Assembly (NCBI GenBank): GCA_905221605.1 | Contig: CAJNDS010002709.1 | Location: forward strand, 1 to 35,051 | DNA length: 35,051 nt | Direction of reading: 5' to 3' | DNA from: Symbiodinium natans | Lineage: Eukaryota; Sar; Dinophyceae; Suessiales; Symbiodiniaceae | Shown: in pieces, positions 18,020 through 28,718 of the stretch | How positions within the stretch are numbered: the stretch's first letter is position 1 | Layout of the letters: each line of letters starts with the position of its first letter | Notes under the pieces: generated by a model | Databases searched by the model: none | What the model saw: the letters and a program-made list of their open reading frames with translations, nothing else | What the model was told of the DNA's origin: nothing | Made by a program: the position numbers and the translations under genes

Positions 18020-18579
18020 ACTGCAAGCTATCTAAAGCGCAAGTGAAAAGAGCCGAAAACTTCGAATGTTGGGACCTCGCACAGAATTCACATTATGCTT
18101 GTTGATGCCCGCGTGCGGGCTAAACATCCATGTTGAGCTTGCACAAGCCCGGACGCAACCAGGGCCCCGGCGGCAAGCCCCCGCAGAACATGTACTTTGG
18201 CCTCCTGTTGCAAAGGCGCCTCATGCAACAACTTCAGATGTGATGCGTGGCAGCAGTTTTCCAGTCAGCAATACGCTCTGCAACCAACATCCATCTGAAG
18301 TTGGACCCCTCCGATGTTGTGCTGGCAAAACTGCTACAACCACAATATGACAACAGCACCGACACAAGAAAGGGATGACAACAACTCCGGCGACGACGAC
18401 CACGACGACATCGAGGACAACAACGACCACGCACATCTGCCAAGTCATTTTGCCTAGACCCGTAGCTTCATCCCTTTCAAGTTGGCAATTGAGAAGGTGA
18501 AACCTTCAAGCAGGCACGAGCAAATTCTGACATGAGGCGGATGCGAAGCCAGCAACCTTTTAGTGTTGTTCTCAAAGGG
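18020..18579. other. Upstream flank of the host gene, simple-sequence patch
   Basis: No clear gene. From about 18335 to 18430 there is an ACAACGACGACC-type low-complexity patch that yields Val-rich or Arg-rich spurious frames. The host promoter should be here, but no motif is evident. Confidence 0.4.
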
Positions 18580-19009
18580 CTAGATCATCAATAGCTTCGA
18601 GCTGCTGTCTAACAGCCACGGCAGCTCTGCGGACAAACTGAAAGTCTTCAAGGCTTGTACAAGTAGCTGCTGGCGTTCCTCCATTTTTGTTGTTAACGGC
18701 GCAAGTCTAAAGAAGTTCTTGCTCGCACTAACTTTAGATGTGCGAACATCTGCAACCACTTCCATCCAACAAAGGTCCTCAAGGTTCAAGGATGGAAACA
18801 GACTTGTTGCGCAGTTGCTGTTCTGGCACCTGCCACACGAGCTTGTTCACTTCAAGAAGAATGTTGACTGTAACGAAGGGATTTTGTGACAGTTTCTGAA
18901 AATCTGTGTTTGGTATTGTGGCTTTGTCCCGAAACAACAAATGGTGCCCAATGGGGCTGTAAGTGCTGATGCTTCGCAAGGTGTTGCACAATGTCCGCAC
19001 AAACTTCAA
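18580..19009 (-). pseudogene. Frameshifted ORF relic, about 140 codons, unknown
   Basis: The frame from 19009 (MKFVRTLCNTLRS...) runs to ...RNKSVS. Its natural continuation, LNLEDLCWMEVVADV..., is in another frame and runs to a stop at 18580. The two overlap at 18779-18795, so a single indel would join them. Composition on both sides is protein-like (leucine-rich, charged). No family is recognised. The upstream edge meets a CCCTAAA array, so the gene may have been truncated by telomere-repeat addition or insertion. Confidence 0.35.
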
Positions 19010-19017
19010 ATTTGCAG

Positions 19018-19118
19018 CAAACCCTAAACCCTAAACCCTAAACCCTAAACCCTAAACCCTAAACCCTAAACCCTAAACCCTAAACCCTAAACCCTAAACC
19101 CTAAACCCCAAACCCCGA
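19018..19118 (-). repeat. (CCCTAAA)n array
   Basis: About 13 clean units directly abut the ORF relic. Confidence 0.9.
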
Positions 19119-19177
19119 CATGTACCTCCAAACCGTTTTGCTGTACTAAACTACTGTACTAGTGTATAAACCCTAAC

Positions 19178-19303
19178 TACTTGGAGGTTCAGGGTACTTA
19201 TAACCCTGAAATATTTCTGTACTTACAAGCCCTCTAAGTCCTCTAAAGTAGGCTATAAGTAGACTTATCATAGGGGTTATAAGTACCCATGAACCTCCAA
19301 GTA
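19178..19303. mobile_element. MITE-like hairpin between two telomere tracts
   Basis: Inverted arms of about 28-31 bp (TACTTGGAGGTTC...GGGTACTTATAACCC and its complement) with a spacer of about 67 bp. It is flanked on both sides by (CCCTAAA)n in the same orientation, as if inserted into one array. It has no coding capacity. Confidence 0.6.
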
Positions 19304-19318
19304 GGCGGCCGTAAATCG

Positions 19319-19406
19319 TCCTAAACCCTAAACCCTAAACCCTAAACCCTAAACCCTAAACCCTAAACCCTAAACCCTAAACCCTAAACCCTAAACCCTA
19401 AACCCG
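19319..19406 (-). repeat. (CCCTAAA)n array
   Basis: About 12 clean units in the same orientation as the array at 19018, from which the hairpin element separates it. Confidence 0.9.
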
Positions 19407-19519
19407 TATGAACACATCACGTCTTGGCACGTCACTCCGGCTTGGCCTCGGCCACGCTGCCTGCTGCCTGGGCAAGAAGGCTAGCCTTCGACTGCACGCA
19501 GCTCATAGCAAGACCAAGA

Positions 19520-20010
19520 AGGTTTGGGGTTTGGGGTTTAGGGTTTAGGGTTTACGGGGTTTAGGTCGTTTAGGGTGATCATGTACAGGATCCCAGAGTC
19601 TTCAAAATCCTGTTAGAAGCAGTAGTCCTTTGTAGCATCAAATTGCGAATTCCTAGAAACCCGAGTTCAAGTACTAAGAGTAGCACATTCGCATGGAAAC
19701 CTTAAGCGGTCCCCTTAAGGAACCCTCGCCGACATCATTAAGGCTCGAGTACACCTAACCTGAATCCCTGAACCGTGACTAAACCCTAAGCCCTAAGCCC
19801 TAAACCCTACAGCCTAAACCCTAGAGCCTAAACCCTACACCCTACACCCTACACCCTAAACCCTAGAGGGCTTTTCAGGTTTTAGGGTGTAGGATTGGGG
19901 TGTCAGGTTGAGAGTCCCAAAGTCTCGTGCTCTAGGGTTTAGGGTTTTAGGGCTAAGGGCTTAGGGCTGAGGGTTTAGGGTTTTGGGGTTCAGGGTTTAG
20001 GGGTGTGCCT
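19520..20010. repeat. Mixed-orientation degenerate telomere words
   Basis: TTTAGGG/TTTGGGG units at 19520-19570, then unique sequence, then CCCTAAG/CCCTACA units at 19780-19865, then TTTAGGG variants at 19875-20008. There is no gene in the interval. Confidence 0.75.
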
Positions 20011-20040
20011 GCAGTTCCTCGAGACGATAGGTGCATTAAG

Positions 20041-20260
20041 CGCTGTATCTATGCATGTGTCGATGCATGTATATTTTATGTGCTTTATGTATGCATAGTT
20101 GTATGTATGTATGTAGGTAGGTAAGTATGTAGGTAGGTCGGTAGGTAGCGGTATGTATCGGTGTATCGTTGATGTGTGTTATGTCTGCAGGTATGTATGT
20201 ATGCAATTAGGGGAAGGTAGGTAGGTCCCGGTATGCATATATGTATGTATGTACCGGTGG
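20041..20260. repeat. (GTAT)n / (GTAG)n simple repeat
   Basis: Tetranucleotide-rich sequence (TATGTATG, GTAGGTAG) interrupted by unique bases. No gene. Confidence 0.8.
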
Positions 20261-20828
20261 TACTGGGTTCCCTTGGCGCTTCACATGCACGCGTTCGTAT
20301 ATGCATATGCCCAACAGGCATGTGCAACAAACAGCGAGCAGACAACATGAGGGCTGGCACACCCAGCTACGGCGATGCCTCGAGAATTTTAGGGATTTAG
20401 GCTTCGAGCTTTAGTCCAACGGTGATATTTACACGTTGGAGAAGCTGTAGCCGTAGCTGCATTCGGTACAGTATTTGCTTGTGGGAGTGCCAAACTCTGT
20501 TGTTGTGCGAGCTCGCTATCGCGCTTGATTCAATCATGCGCAATGCAGGGCAACAAAACAATCTCACTCAGAGGATCCCAGCTCTTCAAATGTGCGCAGA
20601 AGTCGTGTGAGTTTGATTCGTTGTCGTCTGTTTGCAACCATGCCATGTTTCGAATGATGCAAGGGTCCTCCGCAGAGATGCGAAGAGCAGGCAGGTGCTT
20701 AGGATGTCGAAACACCTTAATATGCATCCAGTCCTGGAGAAGCTTCGAAACCCCAAGGGAGTGGGATGTACCCATGTCCCCGCCAACAGAGCACTCAACA
20801 CGGCGCTCTTGCGACCGAAGGGCATAAG
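20261..20828. other. Gene-poor stretch with a diverged repeat
   Basis: Several short overlapping frames; none is convincing. A segment near 20727-20780 (CCAGTCCTGGAGAAGCTTCG...) is a diverged copy of 20920-20975 (CCAGTTCTGGAGAAGACTC...). Confidence 0.4.
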
Positions 20829-20895
20829 TGCAAAGCCTAAAGCCTAAAGCCTAAGCCTAAAGCCTAAAGCCTAAAGCCTAAACCCTAAACCCTAG
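20829..20895 (-). repeat. AAAGCCT variant array grading into CCCTAAA
   Basis: Eight seven-base or near units of AAAGCCT followed by two of CCCTAAA: a homogenised variant of the telomere word. Confidence 0.85.
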
Positions 20896-21200
20896 CATGA
20901 TAATGGTACGGTCCAAAGTATCCAGTTCTGGAGAAGACTCTCAGTGCCACAAGGCGTGGGATGCAGGCCGCGCAGGAATCCGTCCCCCAGCAAAGCGCCC
21001 AGGAGCATGAGCATGAGGTTGCAGATGGCGCCCGCGGAGGAAAACTGCAGGATGAAGGGCAGCTCTCGGAGTCCGTGCAGCGAAGGAGCCGGCTGCAGCC
21101 GTCTCGCCTCACCAAGCTTCCTCCGCAAGATTCCCCAGGCCGCGTCGCTGTTTGGGGCGAGCACAATCCTTGAAGCTCCGATGTCCAAAGAGTTCAACAA
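20892..21200 (-). CDS. Possible exon or small membrane protein, doubtful
   Basis: 102 residues with a protein-like N-terminal part ([21 protein letters not shown]) and one clear hydrophobic stretch ([15 protein letters not shown]) that could span a membrane. The last 15 residues lie in the diverged repeat and look non-coding. No family is recognised, and it may be an exon fragment. Confidence 0.25.
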   Translation of the reverse strand: MLNSLDIGASRIVLAPNSDAAWGILRRKLGEARRLQPAPSLHGLRELPFILQFSSAGAICNLMLMLLGALLGDGFLRGLHPTPCGTESLLQNWILWTVPLSC

Positions 21201-21282
21201 AACGGCGTTATAACGGCTGGTGGCTTCTTTATCTGTTGCCCTTACACCTTACTACAGCCCCAAGATACCCCAATAAGAACCC

Positions 21283-21304
21283 CGAATATATATATATATA
21301 TACG

Positions 21305-21335
<31 letters not shown>

Positions 21336-21391
21336 GTATATATATATGTATATATATATATGTATATACATATATATGTATATATATATAT
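21283..21391. repeat. (TA)n / ATATATGTATATA microsatellite
   Basis: About 110 bases of alternating T and A with regular G or C interruptions. A smaller TA tract occurs at 22288-22312, directly before the duplicated block. Confidence 0.95.
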
Positions 21392-21546
21392 CCCATACAA
21401 CAGAAACCCTACTTAAAGATACCACCAACCCATATTAAAAGCAGAGTCATCTGTTGGCTCCCAAACCTTTGGCTCTATCTTCAGCATGTCTGCCGTCTGC
21501 TTGCGAAAGGCACTACGTATGTAAGCATATAATAATATGTATCATC

Positions 21547-21609
21547 CTAAACCCTAAACCCTAAACCCTGAACCCTGAACCCTAAACCCTAAACCCTAAA
21601 CCCTAAACC
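21547..21609 (-). repeat. (CCCTAAA)n array
   Basis: About nine units, two of them CCCTGAA variants. Confidence 0.9.
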
Positions 21610-21733
21610 CGGAAAGAGTAAGAGATGAACAAGATCAGGGCGCTCCGTGCAGACTTTTGGCCTGGTCTCGCTCCATGCCGGAGCTATAGGATTGAACTCG
21701 GCTCCGGGTCGCCTCTCACTTCCTTGCAGCCTG

Positions 21734-22145
21734 AAGGGTTTAGGGTTTAGGGTTTAGGGTTTAGGGTTTAGGGTTTAGGGTCTAGGGTTTAGGGTTTAGG
21801 GTTTAGGGTTTAGGGTTTAGGGTTTAGGGTTTAGGGTTTAGGGTTTAGGGTCTAGGGTTCCTAAACCCTAAACCCTAAACCCTAAACCCTAAACCCTAAA
21901 CCCTAAACCCTAAACCCTAAACCCTAAACCCAAAACCCAAACCCTAAACCCTAAACCCTAAACCCTAACCCTAAACCCTAAACCCTAAACCCTAAACCCT
22001 AAACCCTAAACCCTAAACCCTAAACCCTAAACCCTAAACCCTAAACCCTAAACCCTAAACCCTAAACCCTAAACCCTAACCTAAACCCCAAAGCCCCAAA
22101 ACCCTAAACCCTAAACCCTAAACCCGAAATAGGGTTTAGGGTTTC
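21734..22145. repeat. Head-to-head telomere arrays (TTTAGGG)n-(CCCTAAA)n
   Basis: G-strand units run from 21734 to 21859, then C-strand units from 21860 to about 22125, with the switch inside GGGTTC|CTAAACCC. A further two TTTAGGG units follow at 22131. This orientation, two 3' ends facing each other, is that of two chromosome termini joined. Confidence 0.9.
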
Positions 22146-22311
22146 CGGGATGGCCTGAGCCGCTGGAAAGCTGCCAGCGATCTCGGATGCATGAAGGATG
22201 GCGGCTCTTTTTGCATCGCCACAGTCGTGGGGCTTTCGGGCAGCAGCTGCTTCAAAACCTCTACTCCCCTTAGAACCTTAATAAAAAAAATATATGTATA
22301 TATATATATAT

Positions 22312-25300
22312 ATGAGCCCGCCGCCTTTAGGGTCTATTTAGCTTTGGGTTTTTCTTATTGCTTTAAAAGAGCGAATATAAACATCGTAATACAAAAATAC
22401 ATATTTACACCTACATATGGCACGCAAATCTCATGCCCAGCGGTTCTAGGCCTAGCCGCACGCCATTACGAACTGCGAATTTCTGGTTATTCTTATTTTC
22501 ATTTGTTTCTCTTTGCTGTCTGTGTATGCGTGTTCTTTTTTCAGCCTGCGTGAAAAAGTCGCTGTTTGGCTGCGGCAGAAGGGAAAGAGAAGTGAGAGAG
22601 GAGAGACAACAAGGAGGCCATTTTAATTTTCTGGAAGGGTATTGAAAAGAAAAGAAAAGACAAGAAACAAGGAGACGGATGGCACTCTTCTTTATCTATC
22701 ATCTCTCCCTTCCTTGCCTCTCCCGTTTCCCTCTATAATTCAAAAGACAAGACTTTTTTTGGTCTTCGCAGATCTCTCTCCTCTTCAGGAAGCCCCCTTG
22801 CCCGTATTTTGCTTGCTTTCTGAAACGACAAGGAAAACAACACATAGAAAGAGAGGAAAGGGAATGAAACAATAGGCAGTGGAGCTCTTCAGTGTCTTTC
22901 CCTATCTCTTTTCTTCTTTTTCTTTTTCATTCAATAAGGAAAAGAAGCTTCCTTTTGTGTGTTTTTGAAATTCAAAGAGAACAGGAGACGGGAAGGGAGA
23001 GAGAAAGGAGAGAGGAGAGATCAAAAGGAATGCAATTTTAATGGGAAGAGCAATGAAAAGAATGGAAGAGAAATGAAGACAGGAGAGGGAGGTGCAAAAT
23101 CAGGCTAAGAGAAGATGGTGCTCGTTTTCATCTTTCTTCTCTTGTTCTTTTCCCTGTCAAATAGAAAACAAAAGGAAGAACAATGAACATGCAAAGGAAC
23201 CCGTTTTCTTTTTCCATTTGGGAACAAGGAAAGAACAGAGGCGATAGGGCGAGAGGAGGGATTTGCTGAAGCATGGGGAGGGTCTACGGACAAGGAGCCA
23301 ACCCCGCTCAGTTTCCCCATCCATTGAAACAGGAAAAGAAAGGAACAGGGCCTCCATTCCCCTCTTGTTCTTCCTTTCTTGTGTTTTTGTCATATCAAGG
23401 GGAACAGGAGAAGAGAAGGGAGAGAGAAGAAGAGAGGAGAGACAACAAGGATTGCATTTGTACTGGGAAGAGCAAAGAAAAGAATAGAAGAGAGATGAAT
23501 AAAGGAGAGGGAGAGACAAAATAAGGCGCAGAGAAGATGGCACTCTTCTTTATCTATCCTCTCCCCCTTATCTCTCCCTGCCCTCTTTCTTTTCGAAATA
23601 AGAAAACAAAAAGGAAGAACTATGAGAAGGAGAAGGGGACGGAAAGGAACGGAAAGGATAGGCCGATAGGAGGGGTATGATGAAGTATGGCAAGGTCCAC
23701 GCGCCAGGAGTCACCCTCTGCTTACCCTTCCACTGCCTTATCATACAAGTTCCTTTCTTGCGCTGTATCAGTTGAAAGGAAACAGAAGGAGAAAAGGGAA
23801 AGGGAAGTGAGAGAGGAGAGATGACTTGGACGGCATTTTTCTGGAAGCGCAACTGTACCGGAATGTGGCCACAACAAGCAGGCCAGGGAGGCTCAGGCGG
23901 GGCAACTGTAGCGGAATGTGGCCACAACAAGCAGGCCAGGGAGGCTCAGGCGGGGCAAGTCTCTCCCTAATTAGAAAAAAACCAATCTTGCTCTTCGCAG
24001 ATAGATAAGTGCCCTTCTTCCACTTCAGGAAATCGCCTTTCCCAAATTTTGCTTTTTGAAGCGAATAAGAAAAACAACAGATAAGAAGAGAGGACAGGGA
24101 ATGACTAGGTAAAGAGAGGGGCTCTTCAATTGCGCGTTACTTTTCCTTCTTGGGGGATGTCCTTTTTTTCTCCCTTGAAGATGCAGAAAACTATCAAAAG
24201 GAACACCCGTTCCATCGCCCATTTACTCTTCAATTCCCTTCCTTATCTCCTATGCTTTTTTCTTTAGTCATTGCAACAGGAGAAGACAGGAAAAGGGCCT
24301 CCATTCCCCTCTTGTTCTTCCTTTCTTGTGTTTTTGTCATATAAAGGGGAACAGGAGAAAGAGAAGGAGAGAGGAGCGATGAAAGGAACACAATTTTAAG
24401 GGGAAGAGCCAAGAAAAGAATGGAAGAGAGATGCATAAAGGAGAGGGAGAGACAAAACAAGTTGCAAAGAAGATGGCGCTCTTCTTAATCCATCCCATCT
24501 CCCTTATCTCTCCCTTCCCTTTTTCTTTTCGAAATAAGAAAAACTAAGCAGGAAGAATTATGAAAAGGAGAAGGGTAAGGAAAAGAGCAGAAGAGATAGG
24601 CCGAAAAGAGTGATATGATGAAGTATGGCAAGGTCCACACGCAAGGAGTCACCCTCTGCTTACCCTCCCACTGCCCTTATCATACAAGTTCCTTTCTTGT
24701 GGTTTATCAGCTAAACGGAAACAGAAGGAGAGAAAGGAAAGAGAAGTGAGAGAGGAGAGACAACAAGGAGTCATTTAAATTTTCTGGAAGGGTATTGAAA
24801 AGAAGAGAAAAGACAAGAAACAAGGAGACGGATGGCACTGATCTTTATCTATCATCTCTCCCTTGCTTGTCTTTCCCTTTTCCCTCTATAATGAAAAAAA
24901 AGGCGCCCTCTCTCGTCTTCAGGAACCCGTTCACTTTTTCCGTTTGGGAACAAGGAAAAGAACAGAGGCGATAGGGCGAGAGGAAGAATTTGCTGAAGCA
25001 TGGGGAGGGTCTACGGGCAAGGAGCCAACCCCGCTCACTTGCCCCATCCATTGTGAAAAGAACAGGGCCTCCATTCCCCTCTTGTTCTTCCTTTCTTGCG
25101 TTTTTGTCATTTCAGGGGGAACAGGAGAAGAGAAGGGAAAGAGAAGGAGCGAGGAGAGATAAAAAGAACACAATTTTAATGGGAAGAGCCAAGAAAAGAA
25201 TAGAAGAGAGATGAATAAAGGAGAGGGAGAGACAAAACAAGGCGCAAAGAAGATGGCACTCTTCTTTATCTATCCTCTCTCCCTTATCTCTGCAAGGAAT

Positions 25301-26134
25301 AGAACAGACAGGAAGCAAGGAGACGGAGTGACAAAACTTGTCGCAAAGCTTTATATATCTCCCTTGTCTCTCCCTAATTAGAAAAAACCAATCTTGCTAT
25401 TCACAGATAGATAGGCGCCCTTCTTCCTCTTCAGGAAATCGCCTTTCCTTTATTTGGCTTTTTGAAGCGAATAAGAAAAACAAGAGATAAGAAGAGAGGA
25501 CAGGGAATGACTAGGTAAAGAGAGGAGCTCTTCAATTTTCCTCCCTATCTCTTATGTTACTTTTCCTCCTTGGGGGATGTCCTTTTTTCTCCCTTGAAGA
25601 TGCAGAAAACTATCAAAAAGAACACCCGTTCCATCGCCCATATACTCTTCAATTCCCTTCCTTATCTCTTATGCTCTTTTCCTTATTCATTGCAAGAGGA
25701 GAAGACAGGAAAAGGGCCTCCATTCCCCTCTTGTTCTTCCTTTCTTGTGTTTTTGTCATATAAAGGGGAACAGGAGAAGAGAAGGGGAAGAGAAGGAGAG
25801 AGGAGCGATGAAAGGAAGACAATTTTAAGGGGAAGAGCCAAGAAAAGAATGGAAGAGAGATGAATAAAGGAGAGGGAGAGACAAAACAAGGCGCAAAGAA
25901 GATGGCACTCTTCTTTATCTATCCTCTCTCCCTTATCTCTGCAAGGAATAGAACAGACAGGAAGCAAGGAGACGGAGTGACAAAACTTGTCGCAAAGCTT
26001 TATATATCTCCCTTGTCTCTCCCTAATTAGAAAAAACCAATCTTGCTATTCACAGATAGATAGGCGCCCTTCTTCCTCTTCAGGAAATCGCCTTTCCTTT
26101 ATTTGGCTTTTTGAAGCGAATAAGAAAAACAACA
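22312..26134. repeat. Duplicated purine/pyrimidine-skewed block, left copy
   Basis: It starts at ATGAGCCCGCCGCC and alternates polypurine stretches (GAGAGGAGAGACAACAAGG) with polypyrimidine ones (CTTCTTTATCTATCCTCTCTCC). It matches 31233-35051 at an offset of 8,921 (8,917 after about 25.4 kb) with only scattered differences. The short frames inside it are arginine/lysine or serine/leucine-rich by-products of the skew; I do not regard any as genes. Confidence 0.9.
23849..23954. repeat. 53-bp tandem duplication
   Basis: Two adjacent copies of a GC-richer unit starting GCAACTGTA and containing GAATGTGGCCACAACAAGC, different in composition from the surrounding block. The same pair recurs at 32770-32875. 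Confidence 0.9.
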
Positions 26135-26990
26135 GATAAGAAGAGAGGACAGGGAATGACTAGGTAAAGAGAGGAGCTCTTCAATTTTCCTCCCTATCTC
26201 TTATGTTACTTTTCCTTCTGGGGGGATGTCCTTTTTTCTCCCTTGAAGATGCAGAAAACTATCAAAAAGAACACCCGTTCCATCGCCCATTTACTCTTCA
26301 ATTCCCTTCCTTAGCTCCTATGCTCTTTTCCTTATTCATTGCAACAGGAGAAGACAGGAAAAGGGCTTCCATTCGCCTCCTGTTCTTCCTTTCTTGTGTT
26401 TTTTGTCATATAAAGGGGAACAGGAGAAGAGAAGGGAAAGAGAAGGAGAGATGAGCGATAAACAGAACACAATTTTAATGGGAAGAGCCAAGAAAAGAAT
26501 GGAAGAGAGAGGGAGAGACAAAACAAGGAGCAAAGAAGATGGCGCTCTTCTTTATCTATCCTCTTTCCCTTATCTCTGCAAGGAATAGAACAGACAGGAA
26601 GCAAGGAGACGGAGTGACAAAACTTGTCGCAAAGCTTTATATATCTCCCTTGTCTCTCCCTAATTTGAAAAAGCCAATCTTGCTATTCACAGATAGGTGC
26701 CCTTCTTCCTCTTCAGGAAATCGCCTTTCCCTTACTTTGCGTTTTGAAGCGACTAAGAAAAACAACAGATAAGAAGAGAGGACAGGGAATGACTAGGTAA
26801 AGAGAGGAGCTCTTCAATGTCCCTCCCTTTTTCTTATGTTACTTTTCCTTCTTGGGGGGTCCTTTTTCCTCCCTTGAAGATGCAGAAAACGATCAAAAAG
26901 GACACCCGTTCCATCGCCCATATATAGGGAGACAGAGAAATCATGAGCATCAGCTGGGTTTGCTGCACCACTCACACTTCTCAAGTGACC
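25346..26990. repeat. Tandem units of about 640-650 bp within the skewed block
   Basis: The landmark AAGCTTTATATATCTCCC occurs at 25346, 25995 and 26632 (spacings 649 and 637), and the rest of each interval matches. Two such landmarks at 34267 and 34912 (645) are the copy in the right-hand duplicate. Confidence 0.85.
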
Positions 26991-27070
26991 TAGGCGCACT
27001 CTGCGCCTATCAGAGTACATTACAAGTACATAGGCGCACTCTGCGCCTATCAGAGTACATTACAAGTACA
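26991..27070. repeat. 40-bp direct repeat, two copies, each with a small hairpin
   Basis: Each unit opens with the palindrome TAGGCGCACTCTGCGCCTA followed by TCAGAGTACATTACAAGTAC. It sits at the right edge of the skewed block. Confidence 0.9.
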
Positions 27071-27290
27071 AGTGCAAGTACAAGCCTTCGTTTTTGATGT
27101 AGAGGGCACGAAAGGTGGAGGAGGGCTGGGGGGGGGGTGGGGTAAAAGAATTATATAAAACCACTTATAAGGTTTATACAGTTTATGAAGTGGGCTCTTT
27201 TTTTCTCCTTTGGCTAATTTTGGGCAACATTTGCCCTTTGGGCCCAATTCGGCCTCAAAAAAACGGCCCCAAAGGGCCCAACAATGGGAA
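27071..27290. other. Junction sequence before the 87-bp array
   Basis: It includes a G-run of ten (about 27130) and short GGGCCC-rich words. The open frame that starts at 27115 is carried mainly by the 87-bp array and is not taken as a gene. Confidence 0.5.
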
Positions 27291-27925
27291 ACGTGCGGCT
27301 GGATTTGGCCAAATTTTGCCGGACAGCCTCCGGGCAAAATTTGGCCAAATCGAGCTGCTCGTCGTGCGCGATGAGAAATGCGCGGCTCGATTTGGCCAAA
27401 TTTTGCCGGGCAGCCTCCGGGCAAAATTTGGCCAAATCGGGCTGCTCTTCGTAGGCGATGAGAAATGCGCGGCTCGATTTGGCCAAATTTTGACGGGCAA
27501 CTTTCGGGCAAAATTTGGCCAAATCAGGCTCTTCGTACGCGATGAGAAAAGCGCGGCTCGATTTGGCCAAATTTTGCCGGGCAGCTTTCGGGCAAAATTT
27601 GGCCAAATCGGGCTGCGCTTCGTAGGCGATGAGAAATGCGCGGCTCGATTTGGCCAAATTTTGCCGAGCAGCTTTCGGGCAAAATTTGGCCAAATCGGGC
27701 TGCTCTTCGTAGGCGATGAGAAATGCGCGGCTCGATTTGGCCAAATTTTGCCGAGCAGCTTTCGGGCAAAATTTGGCCAAATCGGGCTGCTCTTCGTAGG
27801 CGATGAGCGGCTCGATTTGGCCAAATTTTGCCGGGCAGCCTTCGGGCAAAATTTGGCCAAATCGGGCAGCTCTTCGTATGCGATGAGAAATGCGCGGCTC
27901 GATTTGGCCAAGTTTTGCCCGGAGC
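27291..27925. repeat. 87-bp palindromic satellite, array 1
   Basis: The landmark GGCTCGATTTGG occurs at 27297 (variant), 27384, 27471, 27555, 27642, 27729, 27809 and 27896. Spacings are 87 except one of 84 and one of 80. Each unit holds inverted arms of 20 bases, CGATTTGGCCAAATTTTGCC and its complement, around a 12-base loop. The unit is 29 codons without stops, giving open frames of 138-277 residues on both strands (AARFGQILPG-like on plus, NLAKSSRAFLI-like on minus). Confidence 0.9.
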
Positions 27926-28223
27926 TTCCCCCCCTTCCAAGAATTTAATAATGATTAATTTAAGTACGACGGGGAGGTTTCGGATTGAAATTATTTAATT
28001 ATTTAATTCTTAGGGGGCGGGGAGGGTGGTTCCCCCCTCTTTTCGGATTTAAACTATTTAAACTATATAAGTTATTTACATTATTTGAAATATCTAAATT
28101 GTTTAAATTATGTAATTTTTTTAATCAAAGCTTTTTATAACTCCCTTGTCTCTCCCTAATTAGAAAAAGCCAATCTTGCTATTCACAGATAGGTGCCCTT
28201 CTTCCTCTTCAGGAAATCGCCTT
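27926..28223. other. AT-rich spacer ending in a fragment of the skewed block
   Basis: AT-rich words (TTTAAACTATTTAAAC) with C-runs. Then at about 28128-28223 comes a fragment of about 95 bp identical in kind to 25350-25445 (CTCCCTTGTCTCTCCCTAATTAG), cut off where the second 87-bp array begins. Confidence 0.7.
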
Positions 28224-28718
28224 TGGGCAAAATTTGGCCAAATCGGGCTGCTCTTCGTAGGCGATGAGAAAGGTGCGGCTCGATTTGGCCAAATTTTGCC
28301 GGGCAACTTTCAGGCAAAATTTGGCCAAATCAGGCTCTTCGTACGCGATGAGAAAGGCGCGGCTCGATTTGGCCAAATTTTGCCGGGCAGCTTTCGGGCA
28401 AAATTTGGCCAAATCGGGCTGCGCTTCGTAGGCGATGAGAAATGCGCGGCTCGATTTGGCCAAATTTTGCCGAGCAGCTTTCGGGCAAAATTTGGCCAAA
28501 TCGGGCTGCTCTTCGTAGGCGATGAGAAAGGCGCGGCTCGATTTGGCCAAATTTTGCCGAGCAGCTTTCGGGCAAAATTTGGCCAAATCGGGCTGCTCTT
28601 CGTAGGCGATGAGAGAGGCGCGGCTCGATTTGGCCAAATTTTGCCGGGCAGCCTTCGGGCAAAATTTGGCCAAATCGGGCAGCTCTTCGTATGCGATGAG
28701 AAATGCGCGGCTCGATTT
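28224..28718. repeat. 87-bp palindromic satellite, array 2
   Basis: The landmark GGCTCGATTTGG occurs at 28277, 28361, 28448, 28535, 28622 and 28709 (84, then 87 throughout). It is the same unit and orientation as array 1, including the 84-bp variant with the GGCTCTTCGTACGCG loop, so the two arrays are duplicates. Confidence 0.9.

Noticed and set aside
20085-20360. A minus-strand frame rich in Tyr/Thr/His
   Set aside because: It is a translation of the GTAT/GTAG simple repeat.
27291-28718. CRISPR-like array
   Set aside because: There are no unique spacers between repeats; units are contiguous tandem copies in a eukaryotic context.
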